A stretch of 64,000 nt of DNA, from contig NZ_JAGGOG010000011.1 in NCBI RefSeq assembly GCF_018614655.1, positions 124,001 through 188,000 on the forward strand. The letters run 5' to 3'. The stretch comes from Pseudomonas fluorescens. Its GTDB lineage: Bacteria > Pseudomonadota > Gammaproteobacteria > Pseudomonadales > Pseudomonadaceae. Below, one piece after another: positions 46,984 to 55,948 of this stretch; positions within the stretch are counted from its first letter, which is position 1, and each line of letters begins with the position of its first letter. Below the pieces are notes generated by a model. It did no database searches and was not told the DNA's origin. It was given only the letters and a program-made list of their open reading frames with translations. A program made the position numbers and the translations under genes.

Positions 46984-47006
46984 CCGACCCCCTGCCAGGT
47001 GGAGGC
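46984..47006 (+). promoter_or_regulatory. Recurrent leader motif, copy A
   Basis: CCGACCCC, CTG, CCAGGTGGAGGC; 29 bases before the start at 47036. It follows a strongly AT-rich stretch (46810-46930) in the divergent gap, which holds the promoters. Matching copies are at 52419-52442 and 58335-58356. Confidence 0.75.
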
Positions 47007-47035
47007 TTTAACCTCACTCTCAACAAGGACTGACC

Positions 47036-48112
47036 ATGAGCATTGAATTTATCGGCTACATCGGTGGCCACCACGCCTCGGAAATCCATCCCCGCAGCGG
47101 CCCGACCTTGCAACCCGACTATGTGGAAATCGTCGCCCGCGCCCACGAAGAGGCCGGTTTCGACCGAGCCCTGATCGCCTTCCACTCCAATAGTCCGGAC
47201 AGCACGCTGATCGCCTCCCACGCCGCCAGCGTGACGAAAAAGCTGCAGTTCCTGATTGCCCATCGACCCGGTTTCACCCAGCCCACACTGGCCGCCCGGC
47301 AGTTCACCACCCTTGACGTCTTCAACGGCGGGCGCACCGCCGTGCACATCATCACCGGTGGCGACGACCGTGAACTGCGGGCCGATGGCAGCCACATCGG
47401 CAAGGACGAACGCTACGCCCGCACAGATGAATACCTCAGCGTGGTACGCCAGGAATGGACCAGCGAGACACCCTTCGATTATGACGGCACCTACTACCAG
47501 GTCGAAGGTGCGCACTCGACGGTCAAGTCGCCACAACAGCCGCATATCCCGCTGTATTTCGGCGGTTCATCAGCGGCGGCCATCGCCGTGGCCGGCAAGC
47601 ACGCGGACGTGTATGCGCTGTGGGGTGAAACCTATGAGCAAGTGCGGGAGGTGGTGACGCAGGTGCGAGCTGAAGCGGCCAAGCATGGGCGAACGATACG
47701 CTTCAGTTTGTCGTTGCGACCGATCCTGGCCGAGACCGAAGAACTGGCCTGGGAACGTGCCGAGCGTATTCTGCAACAGGCCACCGCGCTGGCCGAAAAG
47801 AACGGCTTTGTAAGACGTGAACCCCCGAATGAAGGCTCCCGTCGTCTGTTAGCAGCGGCGGCGCAGGGCTCGAGGCTGGATAAACGTTTGTGGACCGGAA
47901 TCGCCGGCCTGTTGGGTGCACAAGGTAACTCCACCTCATTGGTGGGCACCCCGGAACAAGTGGCCGAGGCCCTGCTCGACTATTACGAGCTGGGCATCAC
48001 CACCTTCCTGATTCGCGGCTTTGACCCGCTCAATGATGCAATCGACTATGGCAAGCGCCTGATTCCCCTGACCCGTCAACTGGTGGCCGAGCGCAAGCAG
48101 CAAGCGGCCTGA
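47036..48112 (+). CDS. LLM-class flavin-dependent monooxygenase, SsuD-like
   Basis: 358 residues, a TIM-barrel reduced-flavin monooxygenase. It opens IEFIGYIGGHHASEIHPRSG and contains AARQFTTLDVFNGGRTAVHI and RYARTDEYLSVVRQEWTSE, as in alkanesulfonate monooxygenases. It would release sulfite from a sulfonate using FMNH2 from a separate reductase that is not in this window. AAGGACTGACC precedes the ATG. It faces the Ssu-like transporter across a shared AT-rich promoter region. Confidence 0.9.
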   Translation: MSIEFIGYIGGHHASEIHPRSGPTLQPDYVEIVARAHEEAGFDRALIAFHSNSPDSTLIASHAASVTKKLQFLIAHRPGFTQPTLAARQFTTLDVFNGGRTAVHIITGGDDRELRADGSHIGKDERYARTDEYLSVVRQEWTSETPFDYDGTYYQVEGAHSTVKSPQQPHIPLYFGGSSAAAIAVAGKHADVYALWGETYEQVREVVTQVRAEAAKHGRTIRFSLSLRPILAETEELAWERAERILQQATALAEKNGFVRREPPNEGSRRLLAAAAQGSRLDKRLWTGIAGLLGAQGNSTSLVGTPEQVAEALLDYYELGITTFLIRGFDPLNDAIDYGKRLIPLTRQLVAERKQQAA

Positions 48113-48118
48113 CACACA

Positions 48119-48146
48119 GATCGTTCCCACTCACGTGGGAACGATC
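48119..48146. terminator. Perfect 12-bp hairpin between convergent genes
   Basis: GATCGTTCCCAC and GTGGGAACGATC enclose TCAC. There is no T-run, so it may act as a transcript end stabiliser as well as a terminator. Confidence 0.65.
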
Positions 48147-48152
48147 AATGCC

Positions 48153-48947
48153 TCAATCCTTGTAGTCAGTATCCGTACGCTCCAACTGACGGATCAGCGC
48201 ATTCCAATGCCGGGCCACGCCTGGCCCATCCCCACTTTTGAACACCTCGGCCTGTTTTTCGACCTTGGCCACCACCTCTGCCGGCGGGAAGATCAATTCG
48301 GCATTCCCGCCTGCCTGCGCCGCGATCTGAATATTGCAGGCCCGCTCCAACCCCTGCAGTTGCTGGAACGCGTGCTCGACGCTGATGCCCGCGGTCAACA
48401 GCCCATGGTTACGCAGGATCATCACACTCTTGTCGCCAAGATCTGCCACCAGGCGCTCACGCTCATCCAGGTCCAGCGCTACGCCTTCATACCCGTGATA
48501 CGCCACGCGCCCGGAGAAACCAATGGAGTGCTGGGAAATCGGCAGCAACCCGTCTTTTTGCGCCGACACCGCAATGCCGTCTCGGGTGTGGGTGTGCAAC
48601 ACCGCTTGCAGGTCGGGACGGGCGCCGTGGATGGCGCTGTGGATCACATAGCCGGCGTAGTTGATGCCAAGCCCTGTCGGGTCATCAACGATAGTGCCGT
48701 CGATGTCCACCTTGACCAGATTGGAGGCGCTGATTTCATCGAACAACAACCCGAAGGCGTTGATCAGGAAGTGCTCCTCGGGGCCCGGTACCCGCGCGGA
48801 GAAGTGGGTATAGATATGATCGGTCCACTTGTACAAAGCCGCCAATCGATAGGCGGCGGCCAGCTTGACCCGCACCTCCCACTCTTGCGGGCTGACCCGC
48901 TGGCGAACATTTTTCGAGACGCTGGATAACGGACTGACACTGCTCAT
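48153..48947 (-). CDS. Class II aldolase/adducin-family protein
   Basis: 264 residues. The zinc site is recognisable as HTHTRDGIAVSAQ and the later LRNHGLLTAGISVEHAF. Members are aldolases or decarboxylases of phosphorylated or C3 compounds; this one has the long adducin-like form without obvious phosphate-binding detail. AGGAAGTG precedes ATG 48947. Its place in the organosulfur region suggests handling of a carbon skeleton left after desulfonation; this is inference. Confidence 0.88.
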   Translation of the reverse strand: MSSVSPLSSVSKNVRQRVSPQEWEVRVKLAAAYRLAALYKWTDHIYTHFSARVPGPEEHFLINAFGLLFDEISASNLVKVDIDGTIVDDPTGLGINYAGYVIHSAIHGARPDLQAVLHTHTRDGIAVSAQKDGLLPISQHSIGFSGRVAYHGYEGVALDLDERERLVADLGDKSVMILRNHGLLTAGISVEHAFQQLQGLERACNIQIAAQAGGNAELIFPPAEVVAKVEKQAEVFKSGDGPGVARHWNALIRQLERTDTDYKD

Positions 48948-49067
48948 GGCAACACTTCCTGGAGGGTATGGAGAATCTCCAGTCAGCCTAGGGGAAGGCA
49001 AAAAATAATAAAAAGCACATTTTAATCTAAGCTAATTATTATTATTTTTTATGTCCCGTGCGCACCA

Positions 49068-49973
49068 TCATGCAGCGTCCCGGACCTTGTGCAGTGAGTC
49101 GGCCACACGCTTGCCAAACGCGTCCACCGGACCTTGCAGGTTGCCGAGAAAGTGCGGGTAGATCAGCCACAGGTCCATCACCGGCTTGAAATCCTTGAGG
49201 GGCATCACCGCCAGTTGATCACGGTGGGCGCTGCGCTCCAGCAATGGACGTGGCACCAGACCCAGGCCCAGGCCGTCCGCCACCAGCCCCAGTTGCAGCT
49301 CGGTGCCAAAGGTCTCCAGATTGACCCGCAGGGCCAGGCCCTGGTCCGACAAGGTGCGCTGTAAACCGGCGCGAAAGCCGCAGCCATCCGGATTGAGCAC
49401 CCAGCCATTCTGATAGACGTCAGCCAGCTTGCATGGGCGCTTGGGTAGCTGGGCCTTGGCACAGACCACCACCAGCTCCATCTTGCCGATGGATTCGCCG
49501 ACGATGTTGTCCGGGAAAATTTTCCCGGCCGGGAACAGCGCCGCTGCGGCGTCCAGTTCACCGCGCTCGATCTTGCCCACCAGTTGACTGCCCCACCCGG
49601 TCGTGACCTGCGCACGCAAGTCGGGGTACTCGCTGCGCAGGTGCTTGAGGGCATCGAGCAGCACCACGTCGCCGATGGTTTGCGGCACGCCCAGGCGCAG
49701 CAGCCCGGTGGGCGGTGCGTCGGTAGCCACCAGCTCGCGCAGGGCATCCATTTCCCGCAGGATCAATCGGCACTGTTCATACACCCGAGTACCGATCAAA
49801 GTAGGCTTGAGGGGTTTGGTGTTGCGGTCGAACAACTCCACGCCCAGCGCCTGCTCGAAGTTCTGCACGCGGCGGGTGATCGCCGGTTGAGTCAGTTGCA
49901 GCGACTCGGCGGCATGGCTGATGGACTGGCAACGAATCACTTCGACAAAGGCATCGATATCGTCAATTTTCAT
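49068..49973 (-). CDS. LysR-type regulator divergent from the thiol dioxygenase
   Basis: 301 residues with the HTH KIDDIDAFVEVIRCQSISHA then AESLQLTQPAITRRVQNFEQ. ATG 49973 is preferred over 50018. It is divergent from the 3-mercaptopropionate dioxygenase, as the LysR gene is in P. aeruginosa (PA2601 next to PA2602, from memory). It likely controls the dioxygenase/rhodanese unit. The 213-base gap is AT-rich and holds no gene. Confidence 0.9.
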   Translation of the reverse strand: MKIDDIDAFVEVIRCQSISHAAESLQLTQPAITRRVQNFEQALGVELFDRNTKPLKPTLIGTRVYEQCRLILREMDALRELVATDAPPTGLLRLGVPQTIGDVVLLDALKHLRSEYPDLRAQVTTGWGSQLVGKIERGELDAAAALFPAGKIFPDNIVGESIGKMELVVVCAKAQLPKRPCKLADVYQNGWVLNPDGCGFRAGLQRTLSDQGLALRVNLETFGTELQLGLVADGLGLGLVPRPLLERSAHRDQLAVMPLKDFKPVMDLWLIYPHFLGNLQGPVDAFGKRVADSLHKVRDAA

Positions 49974-50186
49974 TTGGCCCGCACATAGAGAACAGTCAAT
50001 AAGATGTCGGAAAAGCATAGTTCCATTGTCGGTATCTGGATAGCCCGCCGGGCCTATCGATAACGTCTAACGCTATTCAAACCGGTTCTAAATTACTTTC
50101 AGCTATAACCTAATCATTAAAAAATAGCATATTAACAACGAACATTATGCTTAGATAAATCCACCAACCGCGACGATGGAACTGCC

Positions 50187-50795
50187 ATGACCCAGGCCCG
50201 ACACCCGGAAAGACTCAGAGCCTTCATAGGCGCCCTGGCGGAATTGATCGACGGCAATCCTCGCGAAGGCGATTTGCTGCACCGCGGCGGCAAGCTGCTG
50301 GAGCAACTGGTCAGCCATGACGACTGGCTGCCGGATGAGTTCGCCCAGGCCAGCCCCGAGCGCTATCAGCAATACCTGCTGCATGCCGATTCGCGCCAGC
50401 GCTTCAGCATCGTCAGTTTCGTGTGGGGGCCGGGGCAGACCACGCCGATTCATGACCACCGGGTGTGGGGTTTGATCGGCATGTTGCGCGGTTCCGAATA
50501 TGCCCAAGGCTTTGGGCGTGATGCCCAGGGCGCGTTGATCGCCGAGGGTAAGCGGGTCCAGCTTGAACCGGGCCAGGTGGAAGCGGTGTCACCGAAGATC
50601 GGCGACATCCACCAGGTCAGCAATGCCTTTGACGACCAGGTGTCCATCAGCATCCATGTCTACGGTGCCAATATCGGTGCCGTACGCCGCGCGGTGTACC
50701 AGGCCGACGGCAGCGAAAAGCTGTTTATCTCCGGTTACTCCAACGCCTTTCTCCCCAATATCTGGGATTTGTCCAAAGAGAGCACTGCCCTATGA
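50187..50795 (+). CDS. 3-Mercaptopropionate dioxygenase (cysteine dioxygenase family)
   Basis: 202 residues. The cupin iron ligands are in TPIHDHRVWGLIGMLRGSEY and GDIHQVSNAF, and the family S-H-Y triad region is SISIHVYGANIGAVRRAV. As I recall it, the sequence closely follows the characterised P. aeruginosa enzyme PA2602, which oxidises 3-mercaptopropionate to its sulfinate and prefers it to cysteine. The stop overlaps the next ATG (ATGA), coupling it to the rhodanese. Confidence 0.92.
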   Translation: MTQARHPERLRAFIGALAELIDGNPREGDLLHRGGKLLEQLVSHDDWLPDEFAQASPERYQQYLLHADSRQRFSIVSFVWGPGQTTPIHDHRVWGLIGMLRGSEYAQGFGRDAQGALIAEGKRVQLEPGQVEAVSPKIGDIHQVSNAFDDQVSISIHVYGANIGAVRRAVYQADGSEKLFISGYSNAFLPNIWDLSKESTAL

Positions 50796-52375
50796 GTACT
50801 GTACCGACCCGCTCCTTCGCCCAGATTCGCCAGGCACTGCTGGACCATGCAGAGTTGGCCCTCGTGGATGTGCGCGAAGAGGCTCCGTTCGCCGAAGCTC
50901 ATCCGCTGTTTGCGGCCAATATTGCGTTGTCCAAGCTGGAGCTGGAGGTGTATTCGCGCATTCCGCGCCGTGATACCGCCGTCACCGTGTATGACAATGG
51001 CGAAGGCCTGGCAGAGATTGCCGTTCAACGCTTACAGGCGCTCGGTTATACCCAAGTCAGCCTGTTGGAAGGCGGGCTGGACGGTTGGCGCAGCGCCGGT
51101 GGTGAACTGTTTATCGACGTCAACGTGCCCAGCAAGGCATTCGGCGAACTGGTGGAAAGCCAACGGCATACGCCGTCCCTGGCCGCAGAAGAGGTTCAGG
51201 CACTGCTGGATAACGAGGCCGATGTGGTGGTACTCGACGCCCGCCGTTTCGACGAATACCAGACCATGAGCATTCCCTCCAGTATCAGCGTACCGGGGGC
51301 CGAACTGGTGCTGCGGGCCCGCGAGCTGGCGCCGGACCCGGCCACCCGTATCATCGTCAATTGCGCCGGGCGTACCCGCAGCATCATCGGCACCCAATCG
51401 TTGATCAATGCCGGCATTCCCAACCCGGTATCCGCCCTGCGCAACGGCACCATCGGCTGGACCCTCGCCGGGCAAACCCTACAACACGGCCAATCACGGC
51501 GCTTCTTGCCCGCCGGCGAAGAACATCGCCAGGTGGCCGCGCAAGAAGCTCGCCGTGTCGCCGACAAGGCCCGGGTTGGCCGTGCGACCTTCGCCGACCT
51601 GAGCCGCTGGCAACAGGAACCCTCCCGCACTACCTACCTGTTCGATGTGCGCACCCCGGAAGAATTCGAAGCCGGCCACCTGCCCTCGGCCCGCTCGACG
51701 CCTGGCGGCCAACTGGTGCAGGAAACCGATCATGTGGCCAGCGTTCGCGGTGCACGCCTGGTACTGGTGGACGACGATGGCGTGCGGGCCAATATGTCCG
51801 CCTCCTGGCTGGCGCAGTTGGGCTGGGAAGTCTTCGTGGTGGATGACCTGCAACCAGCCCACTTCAGCGAACGTGGTGCCTGGCAGGCCCCGGTTCCTGC
51901 CGCACAACAAGCCGAAGCAATCAGCCCACAAACCCTGGCCGAATGGCTGCCCCATGGCGACACCGTCGTGCTGGACTTCACCAGCAGCGCCAATTACGTC
52001 AAACGCCATATCCCCGGTGCCTGGTGGGCATTGCGCGGGCAACTGACCCAAGCCTTGAGCAACGTGCCGGCGGCGCAACGCTATGTGCTGACCTGCGGCA
52101 GCAGCCAGTTGGCACGCCTGGCGGTGGCCGAAGTGGAAGCCATCACCGGCAAACAGGTGTTTTTGCTAAGTGACGGCACGGCCGGCTGGATCGCCGCGCA
52201 ATTACCGCTAGAGGAAGGCGAAAGCCGCCTCGCCTCACCGCGCATCGACCGTTATCGTCGCCCTTACGAAGGCACCGACAACCCGCGGGAAGCCATGCAG
52301 GCTTATCTCGATTGGGAGTTCGGGTTGGTGGACCAACTGGCCCGCGACGGTACCCATGGTTTCTTTGTGATCTGA
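50792..52375 (+). CDS. Four-domain rhodanese-homology protein
   Basis: 527 residues built of four rhodanese modules. Active-site loops with cysteine are in module 2 (VNCAGRTRS, Cys191) and module 4 (TCGSSQL, Cys435). Modules 1 (YDNGEGLA, about 67) and 3 (DDDGVRAN, about 327) have lost the cysteine and are probably structural or regulatory. It would move sulfane sulfur or handle sulfite/sulfinate products next to the thiol dioxygenase. The arrangement matches PA2602-PA2603 as I recall it. Confidence 0.92.
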   Translation: MSTVPTRSFAQIRQALLDHAELALVDVREEAPFAEAHPLFAANIALSKLELEVYSRIPRRDTAVTVYDNGEGLAEIAVQRLQALGYTQVSLLEGGLDGWRSAGGELFIDVNVPSKAFGELVESQRHTPSLAAEEVQALLDNEADVVVLDARRFDEYQTMSIPSSISVPGAELVLRARELAPDPATRIIVNCAGRTRSIIGTQSLINAGIPNPVSALRNGTIGWTLAGQTLQHGQSRRFLPAGEEHRQVAAQEARRVADKARVGRATFADLSRWQQEPSRTTYLFDVRTPEEFEAGHLPSARSTPGGQLVQETDHVASVRGARLVLVDDDGVRANMSASWLAQLGWEVFVVDDLQPAHFSERGAWQAPVPAAQQAEAISPQTLAEWLPHGDTVVLDFTSSANYVKRHIPGAWWALRGQLTQALSNVPAAQRYVLTCGSSQLARLAVAEVEAITGKQVFLLSDGTAGWIAAQLPLEEGESRLASPRIDRYRRPYEGTDNPREAMQAYLDWEFGLVDQLARDGTHGFFVI

Positions 52376-52384
52376 AGCACACCC

Positions 52385-52404
52385 GCAGCGAGCCTGCTCG
52401 CTGC
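52385..52404 (+). terminator. Hairpin after the rhodanese gene
   Basis: GCAGCGAG and CTCGCTGC enclose CCTG, 10 bases after the rhodanese stop. It may terminate or be a remnant half of a REP. It lies upstream of leader motif copy B. Confidence 0.45.
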
Positions 52405-52418
52405 TCCCCCAACATTGG

Positions 52419-52442
52419 CCGACCCCTTCTCCAGGCGGAGGC
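52419..52442 (+). promoter_or_regulatory. Recurrent leader motif, copy B
   Basis: CCGACCCC, TTCT, CCAGGCGGAGGC; 34 bases before the binding-protein start at 52477. It differs from copies A and C by one more spacer base and one C-for-T change. Confidence 0.7.
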
Positions 52443-52476
52443 GACCCAACGCAAGACCTAGCCTGGAGCAACCCCA

Positions 52477-53433
52477 ATGCGCTTTACCCTTCCCCTCCTG
52501 TTGATCGCCCTCGCCTTGGGCAGCACCAGCCAGGCCGCCGACCTGCAACCGCTACGCGTGGCCAACCAGAAGTCCACCATCAAGGTGCTGTTGGAAGTCT
52601 CCGGCGAACTGAACGATGTGCCCTACGAGATCCAGTTCTCCGAATTCCCCGCCGCAGCGCCCTTGGGTGAAGCCTTGAATGCCGGCGCCGTCGACATCGG
52701 GGCCCTGGGTGATGCGCCCTATGTTTTCGCCTTGGGTGCCGGTGCGCCGCTCAAGGTGGTGAGCATCATCCACGCCGAGGGTCGCTACACCACCGCGATT
52801 CTCGCGCCCAAGGGCTCGCCGCTGAACACCGCCCTCGACCTCAAGGGCAAACGCATCGTCACCACCCGCGGTTCCATCGGCCACCTGTTGGCGATCAAAG
52901 CCCTGCGCAGCGTTGGCCTGAGTACCCACGATGCGCAGTTCATCTACTTGCTGCCCAGTGAGTCGCGCTTGCTGCTGGATAACGGCACGGCCGACGCCTG
53001 GTCGACCTGGGATCCCTATACCACCGTGGTCACCAGCCAGAGCCAGGCCAAAGTCCTGGCCAGTGGCGACACCCTGTTGACCAATCACCTGTACCTCGCC
53101 GCCACCAGCCAGGCCATCGCCGACAAACGCCCGCAACTGGAAGACTTTGTCGCCCGGGTCGACCGGGCCTACCGCTGGACCAACGCCCACCCCGAGGCCT
53201 ACGCCGCCGCCCAGGCCAAGGTCACCGGCTTGCCGCTGGCGGTACATGTGGCCGTGGCGAATGCCACCCACATGCAACCGGTGCTGATCGACGATGGCGT
53301 GATCAGCGGCTTGCAAGCCACTGCCGAGATCTACCGGGAAGAAGGCCTGCTCACCAAACCCATCGACGTCTCCCAAGGCTTCGACAAAAGCTTCAACGCC
53401 CAGCGCGCCCCCCTCAACCAGGCTTCCCGCTAA
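52477..53433 (+). CDS. ABC substrate-binding protein, sulfonate/taurine type
   Basis: 318 residues with a signal peptide ([20 protein letters not shown]). The NMT1/SsuA-like mature part shows [37 protein letters not shown] and [20 protein letters not shown]. No lipobox is present, in contrast to the protein at 44153-45124. No permease is encoded beside it, so it may feed the SsuBC-like pair at 45117-46761. Confidence 0.9.
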   Translation: MRFTLPLLLIALALGSTSQAADLQPLRVANQKSTIKVLLEVSGELNDVPYEIQFSEFPAAAPLGEALNAGAVDIGALGDAPYVFALGAGAPLKVVSIIHAEGRYTTAILAPKGSPLNTALDLKGKRIVTTRGSIGHLLAIKALRSVGLSTHDAQFIYLLPSESRLLLDNGTADAWSTWDPYTTVVTSQSQAKVLASGDTLLTNHLYLAATSQAIADKRPQLEDFVARVDRAYRWTNAHPEAYAAAQAKVTGLPLAVHVAVANATHMQPVLIDDGVISGLQATAEIYREEGLLTKPIDVSQGFDKSFNAQRAPLNQASR

Positions 53434-53444
53434 GGAGTAGAACC

Positions 53445-54776
53445 ATGAGCAAACAACGCCAACTGAAACTCGGTGCGATGGTCCATGGCGTCGGTCATGG
53501 CTGGGGCGAATGGCGCCACCCGCAAGCCCTGGCCAATGCCAGTGTGAACTTCGGTTTCTATAAGCAGCAGACGCAACTGGCCGAAGGTGCCAAGTTCGAT
53601 TTCGTGTTCATTGCCGACAGCCTGCATATCCACGAAAAATCCAGCCCCCACTACCTCAACCGCTTCGAACCGTTGACCATCCTATCGGCCCTCGCAGCCC
53701 TGACCTCGCACATCGGCCTGGTGGCGACGGTGACCGTCAGCTACACCGAGCCGTTCCAGGTGGCCCGCCAGTTTGCGTCCCTGGACCATATCAGCGGCGG
53801 TCGCGCCGGTTGGAACGTGGTGACCTCCTGGCTCAGCGGCACCGCCGACAACTTCAGCAAACCCGAGCATCCACCCCATGCCGTGCGTTATCGCATCGCC
53901 AAGGAACACGTGAAGGTGGTCCAGGGCCTGTGGGATTCCTGGGAAGACGATGCCTTCGCCTACAACAAGCAAAGCGGTGAGTTTTTCACCCCCGGCAAGC
54001 TCCATGCCCTGGACCACAAAGGTGAGTTTTTCTCGGTCAAAGGCCCACTCAATATTGCGCGCTCCCGCCAAGGCCAGCCGGTGATTTTCCAGGCCGGGAC
54101 TTCCGAGGATGGCCGTAACTTTGCCGCCGAAAACGCTGATGCCATTTTTGTCCACGCCGAGCATTTCGAAGAAGCACTGAGCTACGCGCAGGACCTTAAA
54201 CAACGCGCCCGCGGATTTGGTCGCGACGCCAACCACCTATCCATCCTGCCGGGCATCCGGCCGATTGTCGGGCGCGATGCCGCCGAGGTAGAAAGCCGCT
54301 ATCAGCAAGCGGTGGAACTGGTGACCATCGAAGACGCCATCGTCGCCCTCGGCCGCCCCTTCAATGACCATGACTTCAGCCAATACCCGTTGGACGCACC
54401 GTTCCCCGAGCTGGGCGACCTGGGTTCCAACAGCCAAAAAGGCGGCTCCGACCGCATCAAGCAACTGGCCCGGGACGAAGGCCTGAGCCTGCGGGAAGTC
54501 GCCCTGCGCTTCTCCCGACCACGGCGGGACTTTGTCGGCACGCCGCAACAGGTGGCCGACGCCATCCAGACCTGGTTCGAAGGCGGCGCCGCCGACGGCT
54601 TCATCATCAATTCGCTGCTGCCGGACGGCTTGCAGTCCTTTACCGAACTGGTGGTGCCGGTACTTCAAGAGCGCGGGTTGTTTCGCCAGGCATACAGCGG
54701 CCACACGCTGCGGGACAACTTCGGCCTGGACGTGCCGGTCAATCGTCACGCCGTCGAGCTTGAACTCGCCATCTGA
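53445..54776 (+). CDS. LLM-class monooxygenase, NtaA/SnaA/DszA type
   Basis: 443 residues, the length of this branch. Segments include [34 protein letters not shown] and [20 protein letters not shown]. Members use FMNH2 to oxidise organosulfur compounds (DszA) or nitrilotriacetate (NtaA). TAAGGAGTAG stands before the ATG. It is in the unit with two binding proteins, consistent with sulfur acquisition from a sulfone or sulfonate. Confidence 0.92.
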   Translation: MSKQRQLKLGAMVHGVGHGWGEWRHPQALANASVNFGFYKQQTQLAEGAKFDFVFIADSLHIHEKSSPHYLNRFEPLTILSALAALTSHIGLVATVTVSYTEPFQVARQFASLDHISGGRAGWNVVTSWLSGTADNFSKPEHPPHAVRYRIAKEHVKVVQGLWDSWEDDAFAYNKQSGEFFTPGKLHALDHKGEFFSVKGPLNIARSRQGQPVIFQAGTSEDGRNFAAENADAIFVHAEHFEEALSYAQDLKQRARGFGRDANHLSILPGIRPIVGRDAAEVESRYQQAVELVTIEDAIVALGRPFNDHDFSQYPLDAPFPELGDLGSNSQKGGSDRIKQLARDEGLSLREVALRFSRPRRDFVGTPQQVADAIQTWFEGGAADGFIINSLLPDGLQSFTELVVPVLQERGLFRQAYSGHTLRDNFGLDVPVNRHAVELELAI

Positions 54777-54789
54777 TCAGGGCCCGACC

Positions 54790-55794
54790 ATGAAGAACAC
54801 ACACGGACAGTTCAATCGTCGCGGCTTCCTCACCGCCAGCTCCATCGCCCTCGGTGCCATGGGTTTGTCGTCCCTGGGGCTGCCTGCACGGGCGTTCGCC
54901 CAGGCCCACCCGCTGGCGGACCTGACCCTGAGCGTCGCCACCTACCGTGGCCAGGACTCGTATTTCACCGATGACGCCGGCACTTCCGATCGCCCCTACA
55001 AGGTCGACTTCGCCGAGTTTGCCGGCGGCAACCTGATCGTCGAAGCCCTGGCCTCCGGCAGCCTGGACATCGGCGGCATGAGTGAAATCCCGCCGATTTT
55101 CTCGATCCAGAGTCATCGCGAACCCAAGCTGATCGCCGTGCTGCAAGGGGATGTAAATAACCAGGTGATCCTGATCCCCAAGGACTCAAAGCTGGAGTCA
55201 GTCGAGCAACTCAAAGGCAAGCGCGTGGGGTATGTGCGCTCCACCACCTCCCACTACTTTTTGATCAAGGCCTTGAAAGAACAAGGGCTGACCCTGAACG
55301 ACATCACCGCCGTACCGCTGACCCCGCAGGACGGTTTCAGCGCGTTCCAGAGTGGCCAGCTGGATGCCTGGGTGATCTATGGGGTGTTTATCCAGCTGGC
55401 GAAATTCCGCAGCGGCGCCCGGGTATTGAAAACCGCCCTGGGCTACCTCTCGGGCAACTACCTGATCGCCGCCCGCCCCGCAGCCCTGCAAGACCCGCTA
55501 CGCAAACAGGCGATCCAGGATTACTTGCAGCGCGAAGCTCGCACCCTGGAATGGATGAACAACAACCCCGAACCCTGGGCCGCGAAATCGGCGCAACTGC
55601 TGGGGGTGGATAAGGCGGTGTTTCTCGACATGTACAACAACCGCAGCCAGCCCTACCGCGTGATCGAGGTCAATGACCAGGCCATCGCCTCACAGCAGGA
55701 AGTCGCGGACTTGTTCTTCAATGCCGGCGTGTTGAGCGAGCGGCTGGATGTCAGCCCGTTGTGGGATCGGCAGTTCAAGTTGCTGCCGCTATAA
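54790..55794 (+). CDS. ABC substrate-binding protein with twin-arginine signal
   Basis: 334 residues. The N-terminus has FNRRGFLTASSIALGAMGLS, a Tat-type signal, unlike the Sec signals of the other two binding proteins. Mature motifs are VDFAEFAGGNLIVEALASGS, IGGMSEIPPIFSIQSH and GKRVGYVRSTTSHYFLIKAL, typical of sulfonate/NMT1-type receptors. ATG 54790 is used; the frame extends upstream within the monooxygenase gene without sense. It also lacks its own permease. Confidence 0.88.
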   Translation: MKNTHGQFNRRGFLTASSIALGAMGLSSLGLPARAFAQAHPLADLTLSVATYRGQDSYFTDDAGTSDRPYKVDFAEFAGGNLIVEALASGSLDIGGMSEIPPIFSIQSHREPKLIAVLQGDVNNQVILIPKDSKLESVEQLKGKRVGYVRSTTSHYFLIKALKEQGLTLNDITAVPLTPQDGFSAFQSGQLDAWVIYGVFIQLAKFRSGARVLKTALGYLSGNYLIAARPAALQDPLRKQAIQDYLQREARTLEWMNNNPEPWAAKSAQLLGVDKAVFLDMYNNRSQPYRVIEVNDQAIASQQEVADLFFNAGVLSERLDVSPLWDRQFKLLPL

Positions 55795-55822
55795 CCCTCC
55801 TTCGAAAACGCCGAATAGCCAA

Positions 55823-55927
55823 TGTGGGAGCGGGCTTGCTCGCGAAAGCGGTGTGTCAGGCACCACATGCACTGAATGATCCACCGCTTTCGCGAGCAAG
55901 TCGAATCGTCGCACCGCCGCTCCCACA
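55823..55927. repeat. REPIN with one variant arm
   Basis: The left arm is standard (TGTGGGAGCGGGCTTGCTCG then CGAA). The right arm carries the same ~15-base extension as the REPIN at 4573-4677 (GTCGAATCGTCGCACCG). It ends only 21 bases before the start at 55949, so it separates that gene from the binding protein before it. Confidence 0.85.
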
Positions 55928-55948
55928 TTTTGACCGAGTACACCGATA

